64,000 nucleotides of DNA from Pyrenophora tritici-repentis. Taxonomy: Eukaryota; Ascomycota; Dothideomycetes; Pleosporales; Pleosporaceae. This document shows positions 34,901 to 47,362 of the stretch, piece after piece; the first letter of the stretch is position 1, and every line of letters begins with the position of its first letter. Where the stretch lies: positions 2,728,001 to 2,792,000 of the forward strand of contig NC_089394.1 of assembly GCF_003171515.1 (NCBI RefSeq), given 5' to 3'. Under the pieces are notes generated by a model, which had not been told where the DNA came from, did not search any database, and worked only from the letters and a program-made list of their open reading frames with translations. The position numbers and the translations under genes are program-made.

Positions 34901-37900
34901 ACCGCCGCCGTCGTGAGCGTGAGGAAAACCGTCGTCGCAATCAAACGAACGCTGCTGCTCCACAAGCAGAAGAGATGGACACTGCAAGCTTTTTCGCATC
35001 CTTGGATCCCCATCTACGAGCTGCTGTGCTTATGGATACGGATGAAGACACCTTGCGGCAACTTCCACCTGAGCTTTCTGCAGAAGCCAGGGCAATGGGG
35101 GGTGATCGTCGCCTGCATCAGTTCAACGATTTCGGCTATAGGCGTAGTGACCGTAGGGATCAGCCGGAAGATCCGACACAAAAGAAGAAGGCCCGTCCTT
35201 GCGTGCAAATACTCGATAAAGCGGGTGTTGCAACCCTCCTTAGGCTCATGTTCATTCCACAACAGGGCAGCGCCAAAACCAGTCTAAGCTCGATCCTACG
35301 TTATGTCTGCGAGAACCGCCAGAACCGCGCTGAAGTCATCAGCATCCTTCTTTCTATTCTCCAGGACGGTAGTGCTGACGTCAATGCGGTTGAGCGCAGC
35401 TTTGCCCAGCTGTCGATAAGAGCAAAACAGCCCTCACAACCTGCGGACAAGACTCCAAAGGTCTCTAAGAAGAATGGCGCCTTGTCTATCAACCCGGATG
35501 TTTCCCCACTTATGGTCGTTCAACAGTGTCTTAACACGCTCACTCAGTTGACTGAAAAGAATCCTGCTGTCTGGTCATTCTTCTTGACGGAACATGAGAC
35601 CGGCGTCGGATTCAAGAACCGCGCCAATCGCAAGGGCAAAGCCAAGGAGAGCAAGGCAAGCAAGTATCCTGTAAACGCATTGCTTTCTCTGTTAGACCGC
35701 AAGCTCATTGTTGAGAGCTCTACTATCATGGAGCAATTGACAACGCTGCTGAAGGTCATCACGTTCCCACTGCAGGTTCTCAAGAAAGACAAGGAAAAGG
35801 CTGCCGGGGAAGCCAAGAAAGAAGCTGAGATTTCTGCAGGAGGTCAGAATGCAGGAGCTGTGGAAGAGGCCCCTGCACAAGCTGGGGCTCAGGGTCAAGA
35901 TACCGAGATGACAACGGCTCCCCAGGCTACAGAAGAAACCGAGATCGCTGCTCCCGAGGGTGAAGGCAGCACATCCAAACTTGACGAGTCGAGATCCGAG
36001 GATGATAAGGCTAAGAAACATCGTTCCCTTACACCACCCGAAGTTCCAGAAGCCAACCTTCGACTTGTTGCCAAGATTCTAGCCGCTCGGGAGTGCAACA
36101 GTAAAGTTTTCCAGGAAACTATATCGGTCATCAGTAATCTGTCGCCAATTCCAGGCGCCAAGGAGATATTTGGACAGGAGTTGCTAGGCATCGCGAAAGA
36201 CCTTGCTATATCGTCACTTCAAGATCTCAATAGCTTGACGGTCCAGGTGTCAAAAGCGAGCTCGCCGACTGATGTGCAAGGCATCGCTCTCGCAAAGTTC
36301 TCCCCAGCAAGCTCAGACCAGGCTAAGCTACTGAGGGCGCTCACTGCGCTAGACTACCTCTTCGACCCGTCTCGCGACAGCAAAGATAGACCCGAGGCTG
36401 CAGCAGAGGCCCTTGAGCCGGCTCAGAAAGAAGACATTCTTTTGACCCTATATGAAGACAGCGCTTTTGCGCCCCTGTGGGAGAAACTCAGCGAATGCCT
36501 CACAGTCATTCGTCAGCGCGGCAACATGCTCAACATCGCCACCACTTTGCTTCCACTGATTGAGAGTCTCATGGTCGTGTGCAAGAACACCTCTCTCAAG
36601 GAGCTACCTCTCTCCAAGATGCTTCCCAAAGAGTTCGCCTTGTCTAGCCCGCCACCTGAGAACAAGATGGAGAACCTGTTCTTCAAATTTACAGAAGAGC
36701 ATCGCAAGATTCTCAACGACCTTGTCCGCCAGAATCCTAAGTTGATGACTGGTAATTTCTCTCTCCTGGTGAAGAACTCCAAGGTCCTGGAGTTTGACAA
36801 CAAGCGCAACTACTTCAACCGGAAGCTGCACTCTCGCGGTCCCGATCGACACCATGTACACCCACCGCTGCAGCTCTCTGTTCGCCGTGACCAGGTCTTC
36901 CTTGACAGCTTCAAGTCGTTGTACTTCAAGTCAGCCGATGAGATGAAGTATGGCAAGCTCAGCATTCGTTTCCACGGTGAAGAGGGTGTTGATGCTGGAG
37001 GTGTCACTCGAGAATGGTTCCAGTCCATTTCACGCCAGATGTTCAACGCGGACTACGCTCTCTTTGTGCCTGTTGCTTCGGATCGCACTACCTTCCATCC
37101 TAACCGACTGAGCTCCATCAACCCCGAGCATTTGATGTTCTTCAAGTTCATCGGTCGCATCATTGGCAAGGCGCTTTACGAAGGCCGTGTTCTTGACTGC
37201 CATTTCAGTCGTGCGGTCTACAAGCAAATCATGGGCAAGCAGGTCAGCCTCAAAGACATGGAGACGCTTGACCTCGAGTACTACAAATCTCTGGAATGGA
37301 TGATCCACAACGAGATTACGGACATCATAACAGAGACCTTCTCAGTAGAGGTTGAGGCTTTCGGCGAAATGCAGACAGTCGACCTCATCGAGAACGGCCG
37401 TAACATCCCGGTCACTGAGGACAACAAGCACGAGTACGTTCGCCTCATCACGGAGCATCGCCTCACAGGAGCCGTTCATGAGCAACTTGAAAACTTCCTC
37501 AAGGGCTTCCACGACATTGTCCCAGCTGAACTGGTCTCCATCTTTAGCGAACAAGAGCTCGAACTTCTCATTTCTGGTCTGCCCGACATCAATGTAGACG
37601 ATTGGAAGAACAACACGGAGTACCACAACTACACAGCCGCCTCACCACAAATCCAGTGGTTCTGGCGTGCCGTCCGAACGTTCGAGAAGGAAGAGCAGGC
37701 CAAACTGTTGCAATTTGTCACTGGTACAAGTAAGGTGCCGCTGAACGGATTCAAAGAGCTCGAGGGCATGAACGGCTTCTCAAAGTTCAACATCCACCGT
37801 GATTATGGCAGCAAGGATCGTCTGCCCTCCAGTCATACCTGCTTTAACCGTAAGTTATTGTCCCCCTGATTGTCCATTATTTCAATACTAATACTGCCAC

Positions 37901-37997
37901 AGAGCTCGATCTTCCTGAGTACGAGACCTATGAAGATCTCCGCAAGGCACTGTACACTGCTATGACTGCTGGTGGCGAGTACTTCGGCTTCGCCTAA
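25923..37997 (+). CDS. TOM1: Giant HECT E3 ubiquitin ligase TOM1/HUWE1
   Basis: Three exons, 25923-25967, 26020-37849 and 37903-37997, encode 3989 residues. The first intron (GTATGT...ACAG) joins MKIKKQATSRHESTL to SSMIADFVKATE, matching the family N-terminus. The last intron joins CFN to QLDLPEYETY and completes the HECT C-lobe. Order: armadillo-like DUF908 and DUF913 regions in the first ~900 residues; a very acidic tract at about residues 2310-2540; a charged helix (EEQEKKEQKEREER) near 2780; DUF4414-type ubiquitin-binding motifs with LDALPEELREEVL and LAALPEEIRRELL near 2885-2970; and the HECT domain from about 3640. The predicted catalytic Cys3956 sits in SSHTCFN, 33 residues from the end, as in active HECT ligases. 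TOM1 ubiquitinates excess ribosomal proteins, histones and other nuclear substrates. Nearly the whole gene is one 11.8-kb exon. Confidence 0.93.
31951..31986 (+). repeat. Three 12-bp tandem repeats inside TOM1
   Basis: caagcaagcact occurs three times in frame and encodes three QAST units in a Glu/Pro/Ser-rich linker of TOM1. The copy number is likely to vary between strains because the linker is unstructured. Confidence 0.9.
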
Positions 37998-38495
37998 ACC
38001 TCGCCTATATGGCAGCTCATTCATGATTGTGCTTTTCGAATACATGTTACGACTGTTTGCATTGCAGGCGCAGGAGGGTGTACGGGATATACCCAAGGCG
38101 TGGCGAAAGGAGGCACTGGAGCATTGGTAGGGACGAGAGTACATTCACTTCTATGTATGAGTATTGGTGGCTTTAACTATTGCGGTCATTTTCGAAAGGG
38201 TTTGAATGGGGGAATGCCTGACAGTGTGATCGAGCAGATAGAAGGATTGGGAGTGCAGGCCCATGTCCTTTCTTGATGTAAGACTGGGCGCGAGACTGGA
38301 GAGATCAGACACGAAAGTTTCTTTCAAAATATTCGTTCGATGACAAAATTCGGTAGTAGATAGATAATCAATGCCTTTGGTCTGATATGTACTAGTTGTG
38401 CTGAGGAGTTCGAAGTTCGTATGTGTATGTGGTTGAACTGTTTGATCTAACGTCACTAGCTACCTCCTTCCCAACCGTAATCTGCAAGCTCCCCA
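37998..38495. other. Spacer between convergent genes
   Basis: About 0.5 kb holds the 3' ends of TOM1 and of the dioxygenase gene, which converge here. No other feature seen. Confidence 0.5.
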
Positions 38496-39768
38496 CTAAT
38501 ACTCAAAGCTACCTGCTGCCTTGTTGTCCTCGAAATCCGTCTCGTACGGAGGCTCAGCCTGCGGTGTGATTCGCGCCAGATGCCTTCGTGCGCCGTCATC
38601 CCAGTCCAGCAGCGCAGAGTGTGCAGTAACACGATTATCCCAGACCACAACCGTACCTGGCGCCCACTTTATGCGCACTTGAAAGTCCTGGCCTTTTGCA
38701 ATGTGATCGTACAAGAAGTTGAGCAGGAAATCGCTCTCCTCTTTCTTGTAGCCCACGATGCGCCGGCTAAATTGCGGATTCGCGTAGAGCGCCTTCTCGC
38801 CTGTGGCAGGATGTGTGCGCACGAGGGGGTGGATTGAGGTCACTGGATCGCGACGGACGATACCGCCGTGGTTCCTGCTGCCATCTGCTTGTTCGACAGC
38901 TAAGATGCGGGTCAGTTTGTTTCAATCGCAGCGGCTTAGTGGGGAGGCGGATACATACCGGAATGCACGACTTTCAGGCCATGCAGTCGCTTTCTGAACT
39001 CAGGGGAAAGCCTATTGTACGCCGCGACCTGGTTCGCAAACAAAGTGTCTCCACCTACTGCAGGTCCATCAAGGATATACAAAAATGTTGTGCCGGGCGG
39101 CTGCTTCTCGTACGTCACGTCTGAGTGCCAGGTTATGGAATTCGTCCGCTCTTCGAAGAAGTCCCGCGCAGACGTGTCGTCTGTACCGCGATGCACGAGG
39201 TGGATTTCTGGATAGCCCTCTGGGGCTCCAGAGGTAGGGTGGATGTGATGGCGGCCAAAGTAGCCGCCGAAGGCAAGCGCGTCTTTGATGGGGATATCTG
39301 CGAAGTCTTGCTCGCGGAAGGCTACAACTTTCTTGTGGGCGACAAAGAGGGCTAGTTCGTCTTTTCCGGCGTCATTCAGTTTGCTTAGTTGGATGCCGTG
39401 GACTTCGGCGCCGATGTTGGCGGTTAGGTCGGCGACTTTCGCATCTTTGAGGAGGTTGGGGAAGGATGGGTTGGCATCTTTGCCGTGCTCGGTATGTGTG
39501 AAGGGCTCCCAGGGGGGATATCTGGGGGTATTATAAGTCCAGTGGTTGACTAAGACATCTGAGGTACTTACTTTTGCCCTTTCTCATTGTCCCAGGTAGG
39601 TAGGTAATGGGGATATTTGGACCCGGCATGTTTCTCGGTGCCGCGTAGCTCAAGGTCTTTGGAAAAGGCTTTTGGGGCACCATAACCTAATTCCTTGTAT
39701 TGTCCAATACCGGACTTGTAACCGACAGTGGCATGTTCAGTGACCTGTTCGACAAGAGCTGGAGCCAT
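38496..39768 (-). CDS. TauD/TfdA-type 2-oxoglutarate dioxygenase (sulfonate/taurine type)
   Basis: Three exons, 39768-39572, 39521-38959 and 38899-38496, with 50- and 59-bp introns, encode 387 residues. The core follows the TauD family: GAEVHGIQLSKL near the N-terminus, the Fe(II)-binding HxD in TWHSDVTYE, then ILDGPAVGGDTLFANQ, the distal iron His in NRVTAHSALLDW, and the 2-oxoglutarate-binding Arg in RRHLARI. Such enzymes hydroxylate taurine or related sulfonates, releasing sulfite (yeast Jlp1) or, in relatives, cleave phenoxy acids. Substrate cannot be fixed from sequence. The start at 39768 has a strong context (ACCATGG); an in-frame ATG at 39834 would add 22 residues. The divergent MFS gene next to it suggests a paired uptake-and-use role. 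Confidence 0.87.
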
Positions 39769-40699
39769 GGTAGTATCTAAGAACAAACTATCAAGGTTCA
39801 ACGTGGTAGAGACGTTGCTTGAGAGCTTCCTCATCCACTTTCAAGCGGCCTTATATGCGCCCAAGACTCATCCAAGACTGATAGTGGCAACATTTAATTG
39901 CCGGAAACTGGCATGCGCATACAAACCCCACGACCCCGCTCCCACATACGCGGCATGATGGTGTCGCAGCCACTCCCTTTCTAAGCTTGCCGCGGCACCT
40001 TCCTCGGCAACATCGCCTTGGATTCTACAAGCACGCAAGCTATGTCGGATATGTCGCTAGGAGATACGACGGCCATAAGTACTCCGCATAAGTTCATCCG
40101 GGACTGATTCGCTGTATTCGCGATCGACGACGGATGACGTGATTGGCTGGGTTGTTGGCGACATGGATAAGGACCACTATTTTCTTGCCGTTTCAGTAAC
40201 GGCCCGCTCGGAGAATATACTGACGCCAGAATAGCTGGTTATTCGACATGTTGAACGATGTCTCGGTTGCACAAGTTTCCCCGCAAGATGTGCGTCTTTG
40301 CTGCCTGTGTATAGCGAGGCTGCGATAAGGACGCATTGTGCAATACACGGTGTGTTTGATACAATTTACTGTACAGCTGATTGATCAGGAAGTACCGCGG
40401 ACGTTACCTGTTATCGAGCGCCGCCGATAGTGGAGCGCAATGATGGCAAAAAGTACCTACGGTTGATGGAGATAGTGTCCTCTTCAGTGACCACACTGGC
40501 AATAGTACGGCACTTTCTGCCGAGAATTAGCCAAGATCTAGAAGCTGTACTGAAATAAAAAAACAAGACGGAGATCTCAAGAGATGCTTAGCCAAATCAG
40601 CGCCTACCATATAACACGAGGGGTAACCCCCGTAGTCACTCCAAGATACCCAACGGACGACAGTTTCGGTGATATTGGCGCGGCATATCATTTGCTAAC
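39769..40699. promoter_or_regulatory. Shared divergent promoter of dioxygenase and MFS genes
   Basis: A spacer of about 930 bp separates the two start codons. No gene is supported inside it. Joint control by sulfur or nitrogen status is plausible for such a pair, but I identified no certain factor site. Confidence 0.45.
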
Positions 40700-42468
40700 A
40701 TGGCGACCTCGAATCGCCCTGATGACCTCCCTGTTGATGGGAAATCCGACTTTGAAGTCTCTGGTAGCAGTGCCGGCAACAGCGACACCGAAGTCCACAA
40801 GTCTGGCAAAAACGGAAAGAACTATCATACCTTTGCCGGGGCAGGGGTCTCGGGAGATCACTACAGACCCGTCGAAACCTACGAAGGGATTCATCGCTAT
40901 GATCCAGACTTCACGTGGGAGCCCGCGGAGGAGAAGCGCTTGGTGCGGAAGGTATGTGCACAGTATCGGAGATTCAACCTGAAGCCTTCGCTTACTTTTG
41001 TTAGGTTGACAAACGGATATGTACCTGGGTCTGCTTGATGTTCTTCGCACTGCAACTCGACAGAGGCAACATATCCCAAGCTCTCAGCGACAATTTCCTC
41101 GGGGACCTCGGCATGGACACCAACGATTACAATTACGGCCAGACTATTTTCTACCTCTGCTTCTTATCCGCTGAACTTCCTTCTCAACTCATCAGCAAGA
41201 AGCTTGGGCCAGATAATTGGATCCCGATACAGATGGTGTCCTGGAGTCTCATCGCCAGCTTCCAGGCTTTCCTTAGTGGGCGAAAATCTTTCTTCGCTTG
41301 CCGCGCACTGCTGGGTTTGTGCGAAGGGGGATTCATCCCAGACAGCATTCTTTACCTCAGCTACTTCTACACTGGGTGGGAGCTACCGGGTCGGCTTAGT
41401 TGGTTCTGGGTGAGCTACCAATCGACGCAGATTATATCTGCCTTTCTCGCTTTTGGCATCTTGCGCCTCCGGGGCCATAATGGTATGGAAGGCTGGCGGT
41501 GGCTGTTCGCCTTGGAGGGAACGTTGACGGGCTTGATTGGTATCGCGTCGTGGTTCTACCTGCCGCCGAGCCCGACTCAGACTGCGAGTCAGAGATGGAA
41601 CCCATTCCGCGGGAAGGCTGGGTGGTTCAACGAGAAGGAAGAGAAAATCATGGTTAATCGTATATTGAGGGATGATCCAAGCAAGGGCGATATGCACAAC
41701 AGACAGGGTCTGAGCTTTCGCATGCTGTGGGAGTGTGCAAAGGATTACCACATGTGGCCCATTTACCTACTTGGCTTGTCATGGATGATACCTTCGACAC
41801 CTTCAACTGCATACCTTACCCTGCAGCTCCGATCGCTTGGATTCAGCACCTTTGAAACCAATCTACTCACAGTAAGCTTCTCCCACACACACATACAGCC
41901 TTGAACAGATCTAATCAACGCGCAGATCCCAGCATACGTCCTCTTCATCCTCCAGCTCCTCTTTTGGACCTACATGTCCGAGCGCTTCAACGAACGCTTC
42001 CTCGTTGGCCTTATCTCCCAAGTCTGGGCCCTCCCACTCCTCATCGCCCTCGAGTTGCTGTCAGCAAAAGCCTCTCCTTGGGCTCGCTGGGCTGTCTCAT
42101 CGCTTCTCGTCGGTCACCCATACATCCACGCTATCCTCGTAGCCATCACATCGCGCAATGCCGGTACAGTGCGGACTCGCACCGTCGCGAGCGCAATGTA
42201 CAATATGTGTGTTCAAGCTAGCTCCATCATCAGCACGAACATATACCGAGAAGACGATAAGCCGCTGTATCGCAGGGGTAACAAGGTTCTACTGGGTATA
42301 TGTGCGTATAACTTTGCGCTGTTTATCGGGGCAAAGCTGTATTATGTGGCGGTTAATAGGAAGAGAGAGGGTATATGGACAGGTATGACGAAGGAGCAGA
42401 AGGAGGTTTATCTAGAGACGACAAAGGAGGAGGGGAATAAGCGCTTGGACTTTCGCTTTGCGCATTAA
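40700..42468 (+). CDS. MFS anion:cation symporter, Dal5/allantoate permease family
   Basis: Three exons, 40700-40951, 41005-41871 and 41926-42468, with 53- and 54-bp introns, encode 553 residues. A hydrophilic N-terminus of about 95 residues precedes 12 predicted membrane spans. Family marks are LDRGNISQALSDNF in the first span region, PSQLISKKLGP, the motif FFACRALLGLCEGGFIPD, and GWRWLFALEGTLTGLIG. These fit the fungal ACS/Dal5 group, which imports allantoate, ureidosuccinate, vitamins and, in the yeast Soa1 branch, sulfonates and other sulfur compounds. The protein sits in the plasma membrane by inference. Divergence from the TauD-type dioxygenase supports transport of its substrate. Confidence 0.87.
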
Positions 42469-42736
42469 AAAGTCATCGGTTTTGGGGAAGAATTCTGTAG
42501 TTTCTATCTTGTTGTAGAAATAATTTGTTTCGGTTTGGGCAAGTGCAAGGCTGGGTCTTAAATCCAGGTTGGGCTCCTTTTGTGTTGGCGTGCCACTTGA
42601 CCGAATTGAATGAATACATTGAGATAAAGAAATATCGAGTATCAAAATCAAGTAAATACCACTGCATTGAGATGCCTACCAGCTTTATCCGTGTCCGGAA
42701 TACACTTTTCAAACCTCCTCAATTCAATCCGCCGGC

Positions 42737-45314
42737 TTAGATGTTGCCTTCGTCCGCCTCATTCTGCAGACGCTTCTTTTCCAACTCATACTCCAGATTC
42801 TTCATCAGTATACCTTCGCTGGACAAAAAGCCTACGTCCGCCCTAATAACCAGCCCCTGAACGTCGTTATCTAATTCCTTTGCTTTGGGTTCAAGGTCAA
42901 GTGTAGCCGCCATGACGCTGCTGTCGCCGCCAAAGACTTCCCTAAGCTGTTCTTCGCAGCGGGTGCAAAGCTTCAACCCACAACCATCAATCAACTCTCT
43001 GGTGTCATCAGGTGAGAGAAATGCTGCTTGTCGAGTGCGACAGGCAAAGGCCGCAGGAGAGAAGCACATGGAGCACCACTGTTGGAGCTGCTTCTTGATT
43101 TCATAAGGTTCATCTGCGAATTCAAAGAGGTCGTACAATGCCTCTTCGAAGCCTGAGATAGTGCCTCTGAAACCTGTTTCCATTCTTTGTATGTCGTGAC
43201 TTTCGCAAATTATGGTTTGGGCTCTACCTTGTTGTATGGTTAGCAAAACTGCACTGTTTCAAGCACACCGGGAAGATATCATGGAGTTCTCAGGCTCCAA
43301 ATGAGCAGGCGAAAGACTTTGAAGTACACTAGACCTCCTCAAGATATAACTTACTCGTCGTGCAGTATTGACACATAGTTGTCGGGCCGTTTTTCTCCAT
43401 GTGGCCGCCGCCTACTTCAGTGTATCCTTGTCCGTTTTCCCAGCAGATTACATGGACTTCCTTCTCAAACAAGCCTACGAAGCTGTAGATGGGAAGCTCA
43501 CAAAAGTTGCAATCGGAGGTGTTTTCGATCATACCGAACTTTATGGGGTGGGAAAAGCTGGTGTTAATCTTCGTCAGTACCCCCCTGTGCCCCGCGGTGT
43601 CTTCCAGTTCAATCTCCGGTGTTGGTGACCGAGATATTATCCGCTGATCTGTGTTATTCAAGTCCTCGAGATCTTCGGCGGTGAAGTAGGCATGACTCAA
43701 AGGAGTGGGCTCAGGTGAATCATCTTTAGCGGGTCGCTTGCCCTTACTAGCCTTCTTTTTCGGGGCCTTCTTTGGAATATCGTAGAAGGTACAGCCAATC
43801 TCGTTCTTCTTGCAGTTCTTGCAGGGCGGCTTATCAGTCTTCTTTTTGAGACTACAGCGCTTCTTTCCCTGACGGCAACTGGTACAGGCGATGTGTCGCT
43901 TGTTCTCGCCGTACATGATCTCGTCGATGCTTATCCTGTCATTGCGATAACCCTCGGGAGGCAGTGCATGGCAGATATGTACTCTGTTTAGACAATTGTC
44001 GCAGATGATCTGGTCCGGCTCATCCTCGAAAGAGCAGTAATCATTCCCGTCAACGCACTGCTTACATGAACCTTTTCTGGTCGCCGGGACAATCAGTTGG
44101 CATTCATCGCCTTCGTCGCGACAGTGCTGACATGGGTAACAGCCCCCTGTCACTAAGGAACAACCATCCTGTTTTTCTCGACAGCTTTTACAGCCGCGTG
44201 CTGCAGGGTAGCCGGTCAAATCATCGACTTCATCGAGAGGGTCCTCAATTGGCGACTGCATCTCCAGGTGGGGCGTGCGACGGCGAAGCCATGCACGGTC
44301 CTCGTCTTTCTCTCGTTCAAACTCGGAATCTAACACAGACCAGTCGTCCGGCCAGTTTTCTTCGTCATTTGTAGCGTTGCGTACATTGCCAAAGGCTTCG
44401 AAACGCAGCTTGACAATGCACTTGTTGGCCTTTTCTTCGGGGGCTCGTTCTTTGCCCTTTTTAGATCGTTTTGCCGCTTTAGCCGCTTTGGCTTGCTGCA
44501 GTTTAAGCATTCGTTCTCTCATTTCTGCTGTCGGATCAAAATTTCCTGACTCATCCTGGTCCACATGCGTTGTGGGTACGTCTCGATCTATTCCAGTGCG
44601 CAGACCAAAGAGGGCCTGGTAGAGTGATTAGGGGCATGACACATCTTGGGAGAAAGCGGACGGACTTACCTGAGGATCAGGAGGGATGACAACTTGGGAA
44701 AACAAGAAAGGCGTATCATTGTATTCGATAATAGATCCAGAATCGGAAGGAGTCTTCGGGTGATCATACTCGCCTGTCTGTTGCTCGAGATTGAGGCTGG
44801 ATAGACAGCTGCCGATACCAGTTTCTGGTATTCCAGGCTCATTCATGTCGTTCTCCTGGTTCAGAAGGTCTCCTGGCTGTTCTTCAAACAGGTCATCGAG
44901 ACCATCTCCTTCTGGGTCTTCCATTTGTGGACCGAATAGCGACTGGCGAGGCTTCTTACTCCTTTCGTTGTTGTCTTGTTCGTCGTCGTCAGTCCTGCGC
45001 GACTTTTTGTTTTTGGGAACTTCAGAACCAGAGCAATTAGGCGCCTCGGAAGCACAAACATCTTCAGGAAACCTCTCTTGAAGCATGTCGAAGCTGGCTT
45101 CGTGCTGGTCGACGTTCGCCTCAGTGATAGCCAGACCATCGTCCGGCTTACTTGTCTGCTGGATGTCTTCCATCATTTCATGATCAGGTGAAGGGTTCGC
45201 AGACTTGTAAGCATTTATTTCTGATGTTGCGACATCATCGTCAGTGTCAATACCATGCGGAAGAATAAAATCAAATCCGACTTCTGCCATAGGTAGCATT
45301 CCCCCATCCGCCAT
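42737..45314 (-). CDS. Multi-zinc-motif (CX2CX6C) protein of unknown function
   Basis: Three exons, 45314-44670, 44615-43355 and 43227-42737, are joined by introns of 54 and 127 bp (the latter with a GCTAAC branch site), giving 798 residues. The first 200 residues are acidic and disordered, with a basic patch KKSRRTDDDE. A Lys-rich stretch (AKAAKAAKRSKKGKER) resembles a nuclear signal. From about residue 355 to 500 run several CX2CX6C units (CKSC, CQHC, CKQC, CDNC, CTSC, CKNC), each half of a Zn2Cys6-like layout. More Cys pairs follow (CNFCELP, CQYCTTS, CSMC, CTRCEEQL). It is not a standard Zn2Cys6 activator: it has many tandem units and no middle-homology region that I can see. A nuclear DNA- or RNA-binding role is only a guess. 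The short-unit pattern recalls the antisense ORF of the retrotransposon at 55.5-56.0 kb. Confidence 0.72.
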
Positions 45315-45966
45315 GACGAGAGCTATATGGTGAAGATGCTTAGACCGTGGAAGTACTTGGCGAAGCAAATGGGGCTGACATCTGTGGAGTATAGAAAGGT
45401 GTCCTTGTATGCTAGACTACAGTAGTCATAACGTGATAGGTAAAGCTGATGCTAGAAGTCGTGTTGATTTACGAGCGATGTCATTGGTTGGTGATAGAAA
45501 TAAGGAACTGGTATCACAGCAGCAATGAGTTCTGTAGGGTTGAGGAAGCTCCGAGGTCGTCATGAGGAGCTGAGCGGGCCAGCAAACGCTGTACAGTAGC
45601 AATCGCACACTCGCACCAACCAAGTGAGAGAAGCGTGGCCCGCGGCGGTGAACTTGCCTCAACAAGGACAGGGTTTGTGCACATGGCGAACATGATATCG
45701 CATGTTACAGTTTGTACCGACGTGTTTAAGGCTTTTTAATTTCGTTTACTGTTCTGCGTGGGATACGGCGATGAACGGGTGAAGCAGGGGAGTAGTGGAG
45801 TGCCCTGTTGGGGCATACCGAGAAGGGTTAGTTAGTCATCAATATGGGCGCTAACACAGACCAAATCCACCAAAAAAATGAGCTGCATGCTTCTTCGATT
45901 CTCCCTCTGCACCGCTCATTTCTTGATGAAGCTGCACACGGCGTCCTGCCGCCCGCTGTGGGCAGC
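45315..45966. other. Divergent spacer, no gene seen
   Basis: This region of about 650 bp separates the starts of the zinc-motif gene and the histidine phosphatase, and must carry both promoters. An in-frame ATG for the phosphatase at 45844 is possible. Confidence 0.45.
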
Positions 45967-47040
45967 ATGGCGCGATCGATGAAGCTATTTCTAATACGCC
46001 ACGGAGAGACAGTTGACAATGTCGCCCAACTCTAGTAAGCACACAGACACCTTTTAACCTCCAGTACTGACTTTCCCAGTGCTGGCAGCAGAGACTCAGC
46101 CCTTACCAACCACGGCATCCAACAAGCTATCCGCCTAGGCCTCCACCTGAAGACCCTGGGGCTTACATTCACCCACCTCTTCTCGTCGCATCTCCAACGT
46201 GCCGTGAACACTGCCGGCAAGACACGCGAGGCTCAAATAACACCGGAAAGTGACGGCAATGCCGCGAAAACGGTACCTTCTGTCGTGCAGCTACCGGTGT
46301 TGATGGAACAGGACTTTGGCTCGATGGAGGGGAAGAAATTCCACGACCGTCCACCGTTGGAGCTCTCGAGCAAAGAGAAGAAGAAAGACAGCACAGCCTT
46401 TGTGCCTGTGGAGTCGAAAGACTCGATGGCACACCGCGCTGACTCATTTCTTGATGAGCATCTACTGCCGCTGCTTAGTGATACGTCGAAAGACATGACT
46501 CCGGAGGTCGCGATTGTCTCGCACGGCATATTCCTGTCTACACTCTGGAAGCGACTACTCTTGCGATTGCCGCCGAAGAGTGTGGTGCTTTCATCAGAGC
46601 TTCAGGCGACGGCGCGACCGTCGCTGGAGCATCTAGGTGGCTGGTCAAACACTGGCTACCTCGAATTGCATCTGCAGAGAGATGAGGCCAGGGAACCTAG
46701 TCTTGCTCCGCTTGTAATACCTCTCCCAGAACCATCTTCGTCGCCTGCTGAGATGCCGACTGCGAATGAAGGCTTGGGAGAAGTTGGAGTACCAGAAGCC
46801 GCGACCGGTCGTGTTCCTCCAGTTGCGTCTCATGCAGATCCATCGACTAGTCCAGTCCCTGTATCATCCCTAGCTACAACGTCACGCATCGCTCAAGGAT
46901 GGTCAGCGAAGATTCTCACAATCAACGGAAAAGACCATCTTCAAGGTCTGAAGCGCACTGGTGGCGGCGTCGGAAGTGCTCGACACGATGCATCCCAGAA
47001 AAGCATCGACACGTTCTTCAAGCGCCGGAGAGTTGATTGA
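45967..47040 (+). CDS. Histidine phosphatase (phosphoglycerate-mutase-like) with C-terminal PIP box
   Basis: Two exons, 45967-46034 and 46080-47040, with a 45-bp intron, encode 342 residues. The RHGE motif (FLIRHGETVDN, phospho-His at residue 12) and the splice-joined YAGSRDSALTNHG are typical of the histidine phosphatase branch 1 family. They are followed by FSSHLQRAVNTA, the acid-bearing EQDFGSMEGKKF and the second catalytic His in VSHGIF. The C-terminal 100 residues are Pro/Ser-rich and end in QKSIDTFFKRRRVD. Q329, I332, F335 and F336 make a canonical PCNA-interacting (PIP) box, followed by a basic nuclear-type cluster. In-frame ATGs at 45844 and 45979 are alternative starts. Substrate is unknown; nuclear location at replication or repair sites is inferred from the tail only. 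Confidence 0.83.
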
Positions 47041-47362
47041 GATCTTTGCTGGTAAGTCTCATATTTTACTACTCCTTATATGCAGTGATGAAAAACCATC
47101 TTATCACAGACCTGATCGGAATTTACTGTCGACCAAAATTTGTACCAACTGCTGTCTGATCTGCAAATTCATTCCGCTACTCCCTACAATGTTCTTTCAA
47201 GGGCCCTGCTAACAAGTAAAGTCAAGGTGAGAGTGACCACGGTTGGCACTAGACCCTGATTATCAATATATTATGTTTGACTGTTCATGCTCCCTGCTCT
47301 GTGCCCCTGCTCCCGTGCTGCACTTCTTACCTTGCACTATCCTATTACTAATATCTTGTGAG
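47041..47362. other. Short intergenic spacer
   Basis: About 320 bp lies between two plus-strand genes. An in-frame ATG near 47273 could extend the next gene by 30 hydrophobic residues. Nothing else seen. Confidence 0.4.
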
